Source: Hyunsoonleella ulvae (lineage in GTDB: Bacteria; Bacteroidota; Bacteroidia; Flavobacteriales; Flavobacteriaceae). Taken from it: DNA of 64,000 nt. Where the stretch lies: the NCBI RefSeq assembly GCF_016827605.1, contig NZ_JAEPJQ010000005.1, forward strand, positions 238,738 through 302,737, written 5' to 3'. A model generated the notes under the pieces. It ran no database searches. It saw nothing but the letters and a program-made list of their open reading frames with translations, and was not told where the DNA came from. Position 1 is the stretch's first letter. The number at the start of each line of letters is the position of its first letter. Shown here in pieces: positions 1-8,822 of this stretch. Position numbers and translations under genes: made by a program.

Positions 1-645
1 AGTTAGGGATTTAAGCTCTGTATCAAACTTCGCTTTTGCTTTTACTTTGTCAATCTCAATATATCCAAATGTGTCATAATGGTATCCCAATATGTTATCA
101 CACTTTATAAAATCAGATGCAATAATGGCATCATCTACTCCCATCGTAAAATTATCCCCAATTGGCAATACTGCTAAATCTAAATCATGCGATTTACCAA
201 TAAGTTTCATATCGTAAGTTAGGGCTGTATCTCCTGCAATATAAATGCACTTGTTTTCTGTTTCTATAATAAACCCTCCTGGTTGTCCTCCGTAACTCCC
301 GTCAGGAAATGAGGAAGTGTGTATCGCATTTACATATTTTACTTTTCCAAAGTCAAATTGCCATGAGCCACCGTGGTTCATGGGGTGTCCACTAAGCCCC
401 TTTTGTTCGTAATATGTAACAATTTCGTAATTTGATACTATTGTGGCTCCTGTTCGTTTTGCTATAGCCTCAACATCCAGTACGTGATCTTGATGCGCAT
501 GTGTTACCAGTATATAATCTGCTTTTAAAGCATCGGTGTCTATGGTATTTGCTTTAGGATTTCCTGTGATAAAAGGGTCTATCAGAATATTAAACTCCCC
601 AATTTCTATTCCTAGACTTGCATGTCCAAAAAATGTTATTTTCAT
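1..645 (-). CDS. UPF0173-type metal-dependent hydrolase (metallo-beta-lactamase fold), 3' end cut by window
   Basis: The reading frame is open from the ATG at 645 to the window edge, giving 215 codons; the family is about 226 residues long, so only some ten residues are missing. The N-terminus reads MKITFFGHASLGIEIG, and the metal-binding motif THAHQDH follows at about residues 49-55, typical of the metallo-beta-lactamase fold. The later segments GGSWQFDFGKVKYV and YIAGDTALTYDM (with the metal-ligand Asp) match the UPF0173/YtkL group. The substrate of this group is not established. The protein has no signal peptide and should be cytoplasmic. It is the first gene of a minus-strand set whose downstream part lies outside the window. 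Confidence 0.88.
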   Translation of the reverse strand, partial: MKITFFGHASLGIEIGEFNILIDPFITGNPKANTIDTDALKADYILVTHAHQDHVLDVEAIAKRTGATIVSNYEIVTYYEQKGLSGHPMNHGGSWQFDFGKVKYVNAIHTSSFPDGSYGGQPGGFIIETENKCIYIAGDTALTYDMKLIGKSHDLDLAVLPIGDNFTMGVDDAIIASDFIKCDNILGYHYDTFGYIEIDKVKAKAKFDTELKSLT

Positions 646-710
646 CTTTAAATCTTTATGATACTAAATTAATGATTTTAGGAATACCACTAAAACTATT
701 AAACATGTAC

Positions 711-1625
711 TTATAACAAATGCCCCACAGCTAAAAGCACTGAAAGGAAAAATGTAGACAGTGCTACTTTTTTTAATTCTGCATCTAAATCTTTGGGATC
801 TGTATTATTTTTAACTGTTTTAAGATGTTTTAGAAGCGGAATATAAGCGAAAACGTAAATTAAATTATATATAGAAGTATAGTATAATATACCAAATATG
901 GCCGAAATAATTATGGCTGAAACAATTAAGGCGTAGTGGTATTTTTTAGCTTTATCAATACCTAGTTTTACTGCCAAAGTTAATTTGCCAGATGCAGCGT
1001 CAGACTTTATATCCCTCATATTGTTGAGGTTAAGTACGGCCACGGATAATAAACCTATTGTTATCGCCGGTAAAAACACAACATGATCTACTGTTTTCGC
1101 ATAAAGCACATAACACCCTATAACACTAACAAGTCCAAAAAATATAAATACAAAAACATCTCCCAAGCCGCGATAACCATAAGCTTTATGTCCTACTGTA
1201 TATCGCATTGCAGCTATAACAGAGCTTATGCCCAAAATGAAGAATAAAAGCGTTAATAAAAAATGCTGGGAACCAAAGGCTCTAAATATTAGTAGAAAAG
1301 CAAAAACAATACAGATTAGGATATTTAATTTAATTACCTCGAGCATCGCATCTGGTGTAATTTTTCCACTTTGTATGGCGCGTTCAGGACCTATCCTATC
1401 ATTGTTGTCAGTACCTTTTACACCGTCTCCGTAGTCGTTAGCTAAGTTTGAAAGTATTTGTAAGCTAATAGTTGTTAAAATAGCCAGAATAAACACAGTC
1501 CATTCAAAACAACCATTGTAAGCTGCAAAACTTGATGCTATTATGATACCAGAAATAGATAAAGGCAATGTTCGCAAACGCATTGCTGAAATCCAAATAG
1601 AAAGATTTTGCATTATGGTATCCAT
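711..1625 (-). CDS. menA: 1,4-dihydroxy-2-naphthoate polyprenyltransferase
   Basis: This enzyme prenylates 1,4-dihydroxy-2-naphthoate to demethylmenaquinone in the membrane. It is a UbiA-family protein of 304 residues with about eight to nine membrane helices. The first prenyl-diphosphate/Mg binding motif NLANDYGDGVKGTDN lies at residues 60-74 and the second, NNMRDIKSD, at 201-209, both with the conserved aspartates. The start at 1625 overlaps the end of menB by 13 bases; an internal Met at residue 5 would give nearly the same protein. Coupling to menB fits menaquinone synthesis, the usual respiratory quinone pathway of flavobacteria. Function is inferred from family motifs and neighbour. Confidence 0.95.
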   Translation of the reverse strand: MDTIMQNLSIWISAMRLRTLPLSISGIIIASSFAAYNGCFEWTVFILAILTTISLQILSNLANDYGDGVKGTDNNDRIGPERAIQSGKITPDAMLEVIKLNILICIVFAFLLIFRAFGSQHFLLTLLFFILGISSVIAAMRYTVGHKAYGYRGLGDVFVFIFFGLVSVIGCYVLYAKTVDHVVFLPAITIGLLSVAVLNLNNMRDIKSDAASGKLTLAVKLGIDKAKKYHYALIVSAIIISAIFGILYYTSIYNLIYVFAYIPLLKHLKTVKNNTDPKDLDAELKKVALSTFFLSVLLAVGHLL

Positions 1626-2452
1626 TTTTTTTCGAAGTTCGGCTTACGTTTTTCTAAGAATGCGTTGCGTCCTTCTTTAGCCTCATCGGTCATATAAGCT
1701 AATCGTGTAGCCTCCCCTGCAAATACTTGTTGTCCTACCATACCGTCATCTGTAAGATTCATAGCAAACTTAAGCATTTTAATGGATGTAGGAGATTTTA
1801 CTAATATTTCTTGGGCCCATTCATATGCTGTACTTTCTAATTCATTATGGGGTATTACTGCATTAACCATACCCATATCATAGGCTTCCTGTGCTGAATA
1901 ATTTCTTCCTAAAAAGAAAATCTCCCTAGCTTTCTTTTGTCCAACCATTTTAGCTAAATAAGCAGAACCATAGCCACCATCAAAACTCGTTACATCAGCA
2001 TCGGTTTGCTTAAAAATGGCATGTTCTTTACTCGCCAAGGTTAAGTCACAAACTACATGTAAACTATGGCCCCCGCCAACTGCCCAACCAGGTACTACCG
2101 CAATAACTGCTTTTGGCATAAAGCGGATTAAACGTTGCACTTCAAGAATATTTAAGCGGTGGTAGCCATCCTCTCCTACATAACCTTGATGTCCCCTAGC
2201 CTTTTGGTCTCCTCCACTACAAAATGAATATACACCGTCTTTGGTTGAAGGCCCTTCTGCAGAGAGCAAAACTACTCCAATGGAGGTATCTTCATTGGCA
2301 TCATAAAACGCATCATAAAGTTCACTTGTGGTTTTTGGTCTAAATGCATTTCTTACATTGGGCCTGTTAAATGCAATTCGGGCCACACCATTATATTTCT
2401 TATACGTGATGTCTTCGTATTCCTTAGCAATAACCCATTTTGGTTCGCTCAT
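1613..2452 (-). CDS. menB: 1,4-dihydroxy-2-naphthoyl-CoA synthase
   Basis: MenB performs the Dieckmann-type ring closure of o-succinylbenzoyl-CoA in menaquinone synthesis. The 279-residue crotonase-fold protein has normal length. Oxyanion-hole segments are CSGGDQ at 78-83 and GWAVGGGHSL at 122-131, and the MenB signature DADVTSFDGGYGSAYL at 151-166 carries the catalytic Asp/Ser region. The C-terminus ends FLEKRKPNFEKKWIP, typical for MenB. It overlaps menA by 13 bases, so the two are co-transcribed. A TATTTTTG -7 element lies 17 bases upstream of its ATG. Confidence 0.97.
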   Translation of the reverse strand: MSEPKWVIAKEYEDITYKKYNGVARIAFNRPNVRNAFRPKTTSELYDAFYDANEDTSIGVVLLSAEGPSTKDGVYSFCSGGDQKARGHQGYVGEDGYHRLNILEVQRLIRFMPKAVIAVVPGWAVGGGHSLHVVCDLTLASKEHAIFKQTDADVTSFDGGYGSAYLAKMVGQKKAREIFFLGRNYSAQEAYDMGMVNAVIPHNELESTAYEWAQEILVKSPTSIKMLKFAMNLTDDGMVGQQVFAGEATRLAYMTDEAKEGRNAFLEKRKPNFEKKWIP

Positions 2453-2468
2453 AGTATAAAGTTTGCCT

Positions 2469-2476
2469 CAAAAATA
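2469..2476 (-). promoter_or_regulatory. flavobacterial -7 element before menB
   Basis: On the minus strand these bases read TATTTTTG, matching TAnnTTTG, 16 bases before the menB ATG at 2452. I found no TTG at the right distance for a -33 box. Confidence 0.5.
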
Positions 2477-2537
2477 AATTTTATTTTAAAAATAACTCTA
2501 AAGTTGAATAAATAATAAATTCAACAGACAAAAATTT

Positions 2538-2564
2538 AAAAGACCTGAAAATAGAAGGTCTTTT
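2538..2564. terminator. hairpin followed by T-run in the menB/small-protein divergent region
   Basis: AAAAGACCT (2538-2546) pairs with AGGTCTTTT (2556-2564) around a 9-base loop and is followed by T residues, which looks like a rho-independent terminator. It sits in a divergent intergenic region where neither flanking gene ends, so its role is unclear; it could end an unannotated transcript or act as an attenuator. A second inverted repeat, GTTGAAT/ATTCAAC, lies next to it at 2502-2524. Confidence 0.4.
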
Positions 2565-2721
2565 TTTAAAGAATTAGTAAAAATTAATATCAGTATGCTA
2601 TGTGATGTAAGTTTTGTAGTATTTTTTTCTAAATTTGCCATATAGTTTTTACATAAAAAATCAAAAAATTGCATTTTAACGATTTTTTTAATACTTTTAG
2701 CGACTAAATCTAAATTTGCCC

Positions 2722-2898
2722 ATGATATTAACAACTACTATCGTTCTTTTATGCTTGGTAGCTATCAATTTTTTACTCTTAATATTTAGTTGTAATAAAA
2801 CTAATAAAGTAAATAAAAGTGATTCGAAGCCAATTGTACTAAAATCACAAAAAATCTCATTAGATTACGATGAAGAATTAGCTCCCACTGGAAGCTAA
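2722..2898 (+). CDS. small single-span membrane protein of unknown function
   Basis: A 58-residue protein starting MILTTTIVLL. Residues 1-22 form one hydrophobic helix that ends in a Cys-rich junction (IFSCNKTNK); the rest is a short Lys-rich and then acidic cytoplasmic or periplasmic tail ending YDEELAPTGS. I prefer the ATG at 2722 to the in-frame TTG at 2716 because the TTG lies inside a TAAATTTG element. The CFSCNK-like junction is not a convincing lipobox. It ends 7 bases before the convergent end of ung. No family is recognised; short proteins of this kind are common in flavobacteria. Confidence 0.6.
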   Translation: MILTTTIVLLCLVAINFLLLIFSCNKTNKVNKSDSKPIVLKSQKISLDYDEELAPTGS

Positions 2899-2905
2899 TT
2901 TTACA

Positions 2906-3571
2906 TTACCAATTTATTGGGGTTTTATTATATCTAACTAGCAATTCATTTGTTTTGCTAAAATGTCTATTCCCAAACCAATACCCCCTATTGGCACTTA
3001 AAGGTGATGGGTGTCCTGACGTTAGGACCTCATGTTTCGTCTTATCGATTAGTTTTACCTTTTGCTTTGCATAACCACCCCAGAGTAAAAATATCACATT
3101 GTTATTTTTAGTGCTTATAGTATGTATAACAGCATCTGTAAAGGTTTCCCAGCCTTGTTTTTGGTGGCTTCCAGCTTGATGCGCTCGTACAGTTAATGTA
3201 GCGTTAAGAAGTAACACACCTTGTTTGGCCCAACGGGATAAATCTCCACTATTGGGATATGGCTTCCCTGCATCATTTTCTATTTCCTTAAATATATTTA
3301 CTAATGAAGGTGGGTGGGATATACCCTCTTTTACCGAAAAACACAAGCCATTGGCTTGTCCTGGCCCATGATAGGGGTCTTGACCAATTATAACTACTTT
3401 TACAGCATTAAAAGCACAATAATTAAAGGCATTAAAAATTTCCCTTCCAGGCGGAAAACAACGGTAGCTTCCATATTCCCGCTTTACAAAGTCTACTAAA
3501 TTTTTAAAGTATGGCTTTTCAAACTCATGCTTTAGATAAGGCTTCCAACTTTTATGGATATCTACTTCCAT
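2906..3571 (-). CDS. ung: uracil-DNA glycosylase, family 1
   Basis: Ung removes uracil from DNA to start base-excision repair. The 221-residue length is normal. The water-activating motif GQDPYHGPGQANG is at 63-75 with catalytic Asp65, the LLNATLTV segment at 121-128, and the DNA-intercalation motif HPSPLSANRGYWFG begins at His187. The gene starts on the last base of holA's stop codon region (3571), so the two probably form one transcript with holA upstream. The product is cytoplasmic. All catalytic motifs are intact. Confidence 0.97.
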   Translation of the reverse strand: MEVDIHKSWKPYLKHEFEKPYFKNLVDFVKREYGSYRCFPPGREIFNAFNYCAFNAVKVVIIGQDPYHGPGQANGLCFSVKEGISHPPSLVNIFKEIENDAGKPYPNSGDLSRWAKQGVLLLNATLTVRAHQAGSHQKQGWETFTDAVIHTISTKNNNVIFLLWGGYAKQKVKLIDKTKHEVLTSGHPSPLSANRGYWFGNRHFSKTNELLVRYNKTPINW

Positions 3572-4575
3572 TAATTTAATATTCTAACCAATAATTCTTT
3601 TAATAAATCACCTTGAGGCACGGCATTAGCCCCTACCCCCTTGCTTTTAACATCAAAACTACGCAATGTAGCTACCACATCACTAACTTTACGCATAGGA
3701 TAGTGTCTTGCGGCTACAGTATACTCATTAACAAAATAAGGATTGATTTTTAAAGCAGAAGCTATATTTCTTGGCGATTTATCCTTGAGTCCATGAAAAT
3801 GTAACAATTGTGAAAAGAAATTAAAAAGAAGGGATACTGTTACTACCATAGGATTATCCTTTGGGTTTTCTGCAAAGTAATTAATAATTTGGTGTGCCTT
3901 TACAGTATTTCTATTACCAATGGCTTTTCGTAATTCAAAATTGTTATAATCTTTACTAATGCCTATGTTTTCCTCTATAACTTCTGGTGTAATTTGGCTG
4001 TTTTTGGGTAAGATTATTTGGAGTTTTTCCAACTCATTATTAATCTTACTTAAGTCTGTACCTAAAAATTCTACTAGCATCTGTGCTGATTTGGGAGTAA
4101 TGGTATAACCTTTTGGTGATAACACACGCCTTATCCAATCTGCAACTTGATTTTCGTAGAGCTTTTTACTTTCATAAACCACACCAGTCTTTTTTAAGGC
4201 TTTATATAAGCTTTTTCGCTTGTCTATTTTTTTGTATTTATAATTAATTACTAAAACCGTTGTAGTTTGTGGGTTTTCAGCATATTGAGACAATTTTTCA
4301 ATAGTTCTGGATAAATCTTGAGCTTCCTTTACAATTACCACTTGGTATTCTGCCATCATTGGGTAACGCTTAGCATTACTAACGATATCTTCTACAGAGA
4401 TATCCCTGCCATACAATACCATTTGGTTAAAACCGCGTTCTTCTTCTGTGAGGATAGTGTCCTCTATAAAATCAGAAATTTTATCTATGTAATAAGCTTC
4501 TTCTCCCATTAAAAAATAAATGGGCTTGAGATTTCTATTTTTAATATCGGTAACTAATTGCTTAACCTCGTCCAA
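3571..4575 (-). CDS. holA: DNA polymerase III delta subunit
   Basis: HolA is the wrench subunit of the clamp loader that opens the beta sliding clamp. The 334-residue protein begins MDEVKQLVTDIKNRNLKPIY and continues FLMGEEAYYIDKI, the degenerate AAA+ start typical of delta, and it has normal length. The middle part (QMLVEFLGTDLSKINNELEKL, about 163-183) is the conserved delta signature. It is divergently arranged from the HsdR_N-like gene, with 63 bases between the starts, and is followed directly by ung, linking two replication/repair functions. Confidence 0.92.
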   Translation of the reverse strand: MDEVKQLVTDIKNRNLKPIYFLMGEEAYYIDKISDFIEDTILTEEERGFNQMVLYGRDISVEDIVSNAKRYPMMAEYQVVIVKEAQDLSRTIEKLSQYAENPQTTTVLVINYKYKKIDKRKSLYKALKKTGVVYESKKLYENQVADWIRRVLSPKGYTITPKSAQMLVEFLGTDLSKINNELEKLQIILPKNSQITPEVIEENIGISKDYNNFELRKAIGNRNTVKAHQIINYFAENPKDNPMVVTVSLLFNFFSQLLHFHGLKDKSPRNIASALKINPYFVNEYTVAARHYPMRKVSDVVATLRSFDVKSKGVGANAVPQGDLLKELLVRILN

Positions 4576-4638
4576 ATTCCTATAGAAAATTTTTGGGGAA
4601 ATACATTAATTGTATCATTATAATAATACATTTGTGAG

Positions 4639-5085
4639 GTGCACAAATTGAATTTCCCATCATATCGATTTCGTTTCAAAAATAGCGAAAATAAAGTTTT
4701 AATTTTTGACATTATTCGCAAAAAGTTTGTGGTTTTACAACCAGAGGAATGGGTACGGCAAAATTGCATTCATTTTTTAATTGAAGACAAAAATTATCCT
4801 AAATCATTAATTAATGTTGAAAAGGAGCTAAAAATTAATGATTTAAAAAAACGTTACGATATTATTGTGTTTAAGCCCAATGGCGATATTCAACTTGTAG
4901 TGGAATGCAAATCACCTACCATTGCCATAAACCAAAAGGTGTTTGATCAAATTGCTAGATATAATTTAGTGCTTAACTCGGACTACTTGATGGTTACTAA
5001 CGGATTAAATCATTATTATTGTGAGATGGATTTTAACAACGAACGCTATCAATTTTTAAGAGATATTCCAAGTTATACAAAATGA
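4639..5085 (+). CDS. HsdR_N-like protein with PD-(D/E)XK nuclease fold
   Basis: A 148-residue protein resembling the N-terminal domain of type I restriction subunit HsdR (HSDR_N_2 type), without helicase domains. The nuclease-fold core is visible as YDIIVF with Asp74 and VVECKSP with Glu89 and Lys91. It starts with GTG at 4639, chosen because the N-terminus then reads HKLNFPSYRFRFKNSENK, as in flavobacterial relatives. No methylase or specificity subunit is nearby, so it is not a restriction system; its position between replication genes and a glycosyltransferase is probably housekeeping. It overlaps the next gene by four bases (ATGA). Confidence 0.8.
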   Translation: MHKLNFPSYRFRFKNSENKVLIFDIIRKKFVVLQPEEWVRQNCIHFLIEDKNYPKSLINVEKELKINDLKKRYDIIVFKPNGDIQLVVECKSPTIAINQKVFDQIARYNLVLNSDYLMVTNGLNHYYCEMDFNNERYQFLRDIPSYTK

Positions 5086-6071
5086 AAATTGCTGTAGTTA
5101 TATTAAATTGGAATGGCAAAAAACTCTTAGAACAGTTTTTGCCCTCAGTGATAGCACACTCCAAAACTGCTGCTATTTATGTAGCAGATAATGCGTCTAC
5201 AGATGATTCGGTTTTGTTTTTAAAATCTACTTTCCCGCAAGTAAATATTATAAGAAATACTATTAATGGTGGTTTTGCTAAAGGTTATAATGATGCTTTA
5301 AAAAATGTTGATGCAGATGTTTTTTGCCTTCTAAATAGTGATGTAGAAGTAACCAAAGGATGGTTGTTACCCATACAACAAACCTTTATTAACAACGAAA
5401 ACACAGCCATAGTACAACCCAAACTCTTGGACTTTAAGCAAAGGCAGTTTTTTGAGTATGCTGGAGCAGCTGGAGGTTTTATAGATAAATTTGGCTATCC
5501 ATATTGCAGAGGGCGCATCTTTAATACCTTAGAAGAAGATTATGGGCAATACAACGATATGCAATCCATTTTCTGGGCTTCTGGAGCTTGCTTATTTATA
5601 CGAAAACATGTGTATGAAGCACTTGGTGGCTTTGATGAATCGTTTTTTGCACACATGGAAGAGATAGATTTATGTTGGCGTGCAAAAAACTTAGGTTATG
5701 ATGTAGTATATAATGGTAATTCTGAAGTTTATCATGTAGGTGGGGCTACATTAAACAATTCTAACCCTAGAAAAACGTTTCTTAATTTTCGTAATAGCCT
5801 ATTTACCCTCGTGAAAAATGCTAAGGGTAATATTCTATTTTTAGTCTTTATACGGTTAGTTTTAGATGGGATAGCTGGCTTAAAATTCCTTGTAGAATTA
5901 AAGTTTAACCATATTCTAGCGATCTTTAAAGCGCACTTTAGTTTCTATGCCCATTTTTACGGTCTTCTTAGAAAACGAAAAACAGCAACACTTAAAATAA
6001 GATACTACCAAAAAACATCTATAGTTTGGTCGTATTTCGTAAATAGAAAAAAACACTATAAAAGTTTATAA
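5082..6071 (+). CDS. glycosyltransferase family 2
   Basis: A 329-residue GT-A fold glycosyltransferase that transfers a sugar from a nucleotide donor. The nucleotide-binding start MKIAVVILNWNGKKLL and VADNASTDDS (34-43) are followed by the metal-binding LNSDVEV at 84-90 and the acceptor/catalytic segment GGFDESFFAHMEEIDLCWRA. The C-terminal 80 residues are basic and partly hydrophobic (FLVFIRLVLDGIAGL), suggesting membrane association. It resembles rhamnosyltransferase-type enzymes of cell-surface polysaccharide synthesis, but the substrate cannot be read. It is translationally coupled to the preceding gene by an ATGA overlap. Confidence 0.9.
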   Translation: MKIAVVILNWNGKKLLEQFLPSVIAHSKTAAIYVADNASTDDSVLFLKSTFPQVNIIRNTINGGFAKGYNDALKNVDADVFCLLNSDVEVTKGWLLPIQQTFINNENTAIVQPKLLDFKQRQFFEYAGAAGGFIDKFGYPYCRGRIFNTLEEDYGQYNDMQSIFWASGACLFIRKHVYEALGGFDESFFAHMEEIDLCWRAKNLGYDVVYNGNSEVYHVGGATLNNSNPRKTFLNFRNSLFTLVKNAKGNILFLVFIRLVLDGIAGLKFLVELKFNHILAIFKAHFSFYAHFYGLLRKRKTATLKIRYYQKTSIVWSYFVNRKKHYKSL

Positions 6072-6122
6072 GTCGGTTAGTAAAAGTTTTGTTAACTGTT
6101 CTGGTTTCAACCGTTTTTTATA

Positions 6123-6130
6123 TACTTTTG
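6123..6130 (+). promoter_or_regulatory. flavobacterial -7 element before ompA-like gene
   Basis: TACTTTTG matches TAnnTTTG. It lies 52 bases before the ATG at 6183. A TTG at the right spacing is not visible. Confidence 0.5.
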
Positions 6131-6182
6131 TCGGGACAAAGAGGCAATAATTAATTCCATACAAAAACCTTATTTATCAATT

Positions 6183-7022
6183 ATGAAGAAAATACTAATA
6201 CTTAGTTTATCATCCTTATTCATTTTAAGTTCTTGTGTTCCCAAAAAAGAATTTTTGGCATTAGAGGAAAAACAAAAAGAAACTCAAGATTTACTTAACT
6301 CTGCTACAGTGAAATTAAACTCCTGTTTAGAGGAAAGAGCTTCGGCAACAGCCAAAGTAACGCTTTTAGAAGGACAAGTAGACGACTTAAAAAAATACAA
6401 TGATAACTTACAGATTATATCTGCAAAAGGTGCTAGCAATGTAGAAAAGACTTTGGAAAGTTTAAAGGAGAAAGATCTTAAGATTACACGTCTTCAAGAT
6501 GCTTTAACCAAGAAGGACAGTGTTACTCTTGCCTTAGTAACAAGCTTTAAACGCGAGGTTGGAATAAACGATCCTGATATTGAAGTAAATGTTGAAAAAG
6601 GTGTTGTATTTATCTCTATATCAGATAAGTTATTATTTAAAAGTGGAAGTTACAACGTAACCACAAGAGCCCAAGAAGTTTTAGCGAAAGTGGCTAAAGT
6701 AGTAAATGCCAAGCCAGATTTTGAGTGTATGGTTGAAGGACATACCGATAGCAGATCTTACCAAAGTGGCGTACTACTAGATAACTGGGATTTAAGTGTA
6801 AAACGAGCTACTTCTGTAGTTAGGGTTTTAGAAAGTTTAGGTGTAAATCCAGGACGTTTAATTGCTGCAGGTCGTAGCTCTTATGTGCCATTGGTAGACA
6901 ATGAAACTGCTGAAAACAGAGCCACTAACAGGCGTACAAGAATTGTAGTACTTCCAAAATTAGACCAGTTCTACGAATTGGTTGAAAAAGAAATGAAAAA
7001 CCTAGAAGCTGGAGGCAACTAA
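6183..7022 (+). CDS. OmpA-family outer-membrane lipoprotein with coiled coil
   Basis: A 279-residue lipoprotein: a signal peptide ends in the lipobox LSSC with Cys18, residues about 22-115 form a heptad-like coiled coil (LALEEKQKETQDLLNSATV and on), and residues about 140-270 are an OmpA/MotB peptidoglycan-binding domain with GHTDS, NWDLSVKRATSVV and NRATNRRTRIVV. It probably tethers the outer membrane to the cell wall. It stands alone with its own -7 element and a strong terminator. Length and layout match flavobacterial OmpA lipoproteins. Confidence 0.93.
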   Translation: MKKILILSLSSLFILSSCVPKKEFLALEEKQKETQDLLNSATVKLNSCLEERASATAKVTLLEGQVDDLKKYNDNLQIISAKGASNVEKTLESLKEKDLKITRLQDALTKKDSVTLALVTSFKREVGINDPDIEVNVEKGVVFISISDKLLFKSGSYNVTTRAQEVLAKVAKVVNAKPDFECMVEGHTDSRSYQSGVLLDNWDLSVKRATSVVRVLESLGVNPGRLIAAGRSSYVPLVDNETAENRATNRRTRIVVLPKLDQFYELVEKEMKNLEAGGN

Positions 7023-7044
7023 TAAGTTCTTTAAAAATATTATG

Positions 7045-7070
7045 AAAGCTCGACTGAAAAGTTGGGCTTT
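7045..7070 (+). terminator. rho-independent terminator after OmpA lipoprotein
   Basis: AAAGCTCGACT (7045-7055) pairs with AGTTGGGCTTT (7060-7070, two G-U pairs) around a GAAA tetraloop, followed by a run of T. Confidence 0.85.
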
Positions 7071-7162
7071 TTTTGTTTCATTGTCAATTAGTATAAAATC
7101 ATCCAGCTTTTCTTCCACACTGTGAATAAAGTGGCATGTAGATAAACACTAGAGCTCAAAAT

Positions 7163-7666
7163 TTATTGGGCTACTAAAACACCATCGGCCTCGAAGGAAT
7201 ATGTGCGTTTTGGTTGTGTAATAGCTGCAATTTCTTCTGAAGATTTACCAGCATCTTCAGCGTAATGGCGTTGCTCATCTATTGAAACTTCTTGTACAAA
7301 AGCTTTACCATTTATCACAACTTCTTTACCTGAAATATCTTTTGGAACAAAAAAACCGTAATCCTTAAATTTTACCATAACTTCCCTGTTATTCCCAAGG
7401 TCTAAGGTCATCCAACAGCCTTTTGCTCGACATACATTGTTTACTGTCGCTCTTATCTTTGCATCTATACTATCGCCCTCTTGCATCGCATCATAATGGT
7501 TTGCCATAGACTTAGCGATTACAGCATCATTTGCTAAAATCTCTTTTCCAAAAGAAGTATATGTTAGCGCTTCGTTTTGATGTGTATCAGCGTTTGTTAC
7601 TTTCGATTTGTTTTTACAAGAAGTAAAGCCTAAAGCACAGATAAACAATACGATCGCTACTCTCAT
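7163..7666 (-). CDS. DUF4920 lipoprotein
   Basis: A 167-residue exported protein with a signal peptide ending in lipobox GFTSC (Cys17). Residues about 45-165 match the DUF4920 domain, with the conserved CRAKGCW (Cys79, Cys84, Trp85) and MVKFKDYGFFVPKDISGKEV segments. The two cysteines could bind a metal or a redox partner, but no function is established. It is transcribed divergently from ilvE with about 90 bases between them. The call rests on the family signature. Confidence 0.88.
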   Translation of the reverse strand: MRVAIVLFICALGFTSCKNKSKVTNADTHQNEALTYTSFGKEILANDAVIAKSMANHYDAMQEGDSIDAKIRATVNNVCRAKGCWMTLDLGNNREVMVKFKDYGFFVPKDISGKEVVINGKAFVQEVSIDEQRHYAEDAGKSSEEIAAITQPKRTYSFEADGVLVAQ

Positions 7667-7730
7667 GATTTTTAATTTAGAATTTTAATGCATTTATGTA
7701 AAGATACCGCTTTTTTGAGAATGAATTTTA

Positions 7731-7738
7731 TAAATTTG
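7731..7738 (+). promoter_or_regulatory. flavobacterial -7 element before ilvE
   Basis: TAAATTTG matches TAnnTTTG 19 bases before the ilvE ATG. A TTG lies at 7715-7717, only 13 bases upstream, shorter than the usual spacing. Confidence 0.55.
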
Positions 7739-7757
7739 TAAGCTAAATTAATATGAC

Positions 7758-8822
7758 ATGAGCACTATAATCAACGACATTGAGATTGTAAAAACAAAGT
7801 CCAGCAAAATAAATGAAGTAGATTTTGACAATTTAAAGTTTGGAAGTGTTTTTTCAGACCACATGCTCGTATGCGATTACAAAGATGGTAAATGGCACGC
7901 GCCTAAAATTATGCCATACCAACCTTTAACTTTAGATCCATCGGCTAAGATTTTTCATTATGGGCAATCGGTCTTTGAAGGCATGAAAGCGTATAAGGAT
8001 GTTGATGAAAATGTCTGGCTTTTTAGACCTGAGGATAACTGTGAGCGCCTAAATATTTCGTCGAAGCGATTATCTATTCCAGAGTTGCCAAAAGCTTATT
8101 TCATGGATGGTTTAATAGCGTTACTTAAATTAGACAAAGATTGGATTCCTACTAATGAAGGAAGTTCACTGTATATTCGTCCGTTTGTATTTGCCTCAGG
8201 GCAAGGCTTTCATGCCTCTCCTGCTGATGAATATAAATTCATTATATGTACGGCACCTTCAGGGTCTTATTTCTCTGGAGAGGTTAAAGTTTTAATTGAA
8301 GAAAAATATTCCCGTTCTGCCAATGGTGGTGTAGGTTTTGCCAAAGCAGGTGGTAATTATGCTGGCCAGTTTTACCCAACACAGTTGGCAAAGGCCAAAG
8401 GCTACCAACAAGTTATATGGACAGACGACCATAAGCACGAATATATTGAAGAAGCTGGAGCAATGAATATTTTTATTCGTATTAACGATACGCTTATTAC
8501 TGGGCCTACCAGCGATAGAATTTTAGATGGTATTACCCGTAAGAGTATTATTGAACTAGCTGAAAGTGAAAACATTCCTGTTGAGGTTAGAAAAATTACA
8601 GTTACCGAAGTTGTTGAAGCTGCAAAAAATGGCTCTCTTAAAGAAATGTTTGGGGCTGGTACAGCCGCAGTAGTATCGCCTATTGCTGCCTTTGGATATA
8701 AGGGTACGGATTATGGTTTGCCTAAATTGGAAAGTACTTATGCAGACTTTTTAAAGCAACGTATTACCGATATACAAACAAATAAAACTGAAGACCCTTT
8801 TGGATGGAGGTATAAAGTATAA
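7758..8822 (+). CDS. ilvE: branched-chain-amino-acid aminotransferase
   Basis: IlvE transfers the amino group between glutamate and the branched-chain 2-oxo acids. The 354-residue class IV (fold IV) aminotransferase has the PLP lysine in GGVGFAKAGGNYAG at Lys196, the substrate segment FHYGQSVFEGMKAY at 66-79, and the C-terminal GAGTAAVVSPI cofactor loop. Length agrees with the eukaryote-like BCAT group found in Bacteroidota. It is a single-gene unit with its own promoter element and terminator; the leucine operon lies elsewhere in the window (50.2-55.2 kb). Confidence 0.96.
   Translation: MSTIINDIEIVKTKSSKINEVDFDNLKFGSVFSDHMLVCDYKDGKWHAPKIMPYQPLTLDPSAKIFHYGQSVFEGMKAYKDVDENVWLFRPEDNCERLNISSKRLSIPELPKAYFMDGLIALLKLDKDWIPTNEGSSLYIRPFVFASGQGFHASPADEYKFIICTAPSGSYFSGEVKVLIEEKYSRSANGGVGFAKAGGNYAGQFYPTQLAKAKGYQQVIWTDDHKHEYIEEAGAMNIFIRINDTLITGPTSDRILDGITRKSIIELAESENIPVEVRKITVTEVVEAAKNGSLKEMFGAGTAAVVSPIAAFGYKGTDYGLPKLESTYADFLKQRITDIQTNKTEDPFGWRYKV

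Noticed and set aside
2498..2734. 78-codon minus-strand ORF in the menB upstream gap
   Set aside because: It runs through a hairpin with T-run and a divergent promoter region, has low-complexity hydrophobic composition, and overlaps the start of the better-supported small membrane protein.
4639..5085. A restriction-modification system
   Set aside because: Only an isolated HsdR_N-type domain is present; there is no helicase part, methylase or specificity gene nearby.
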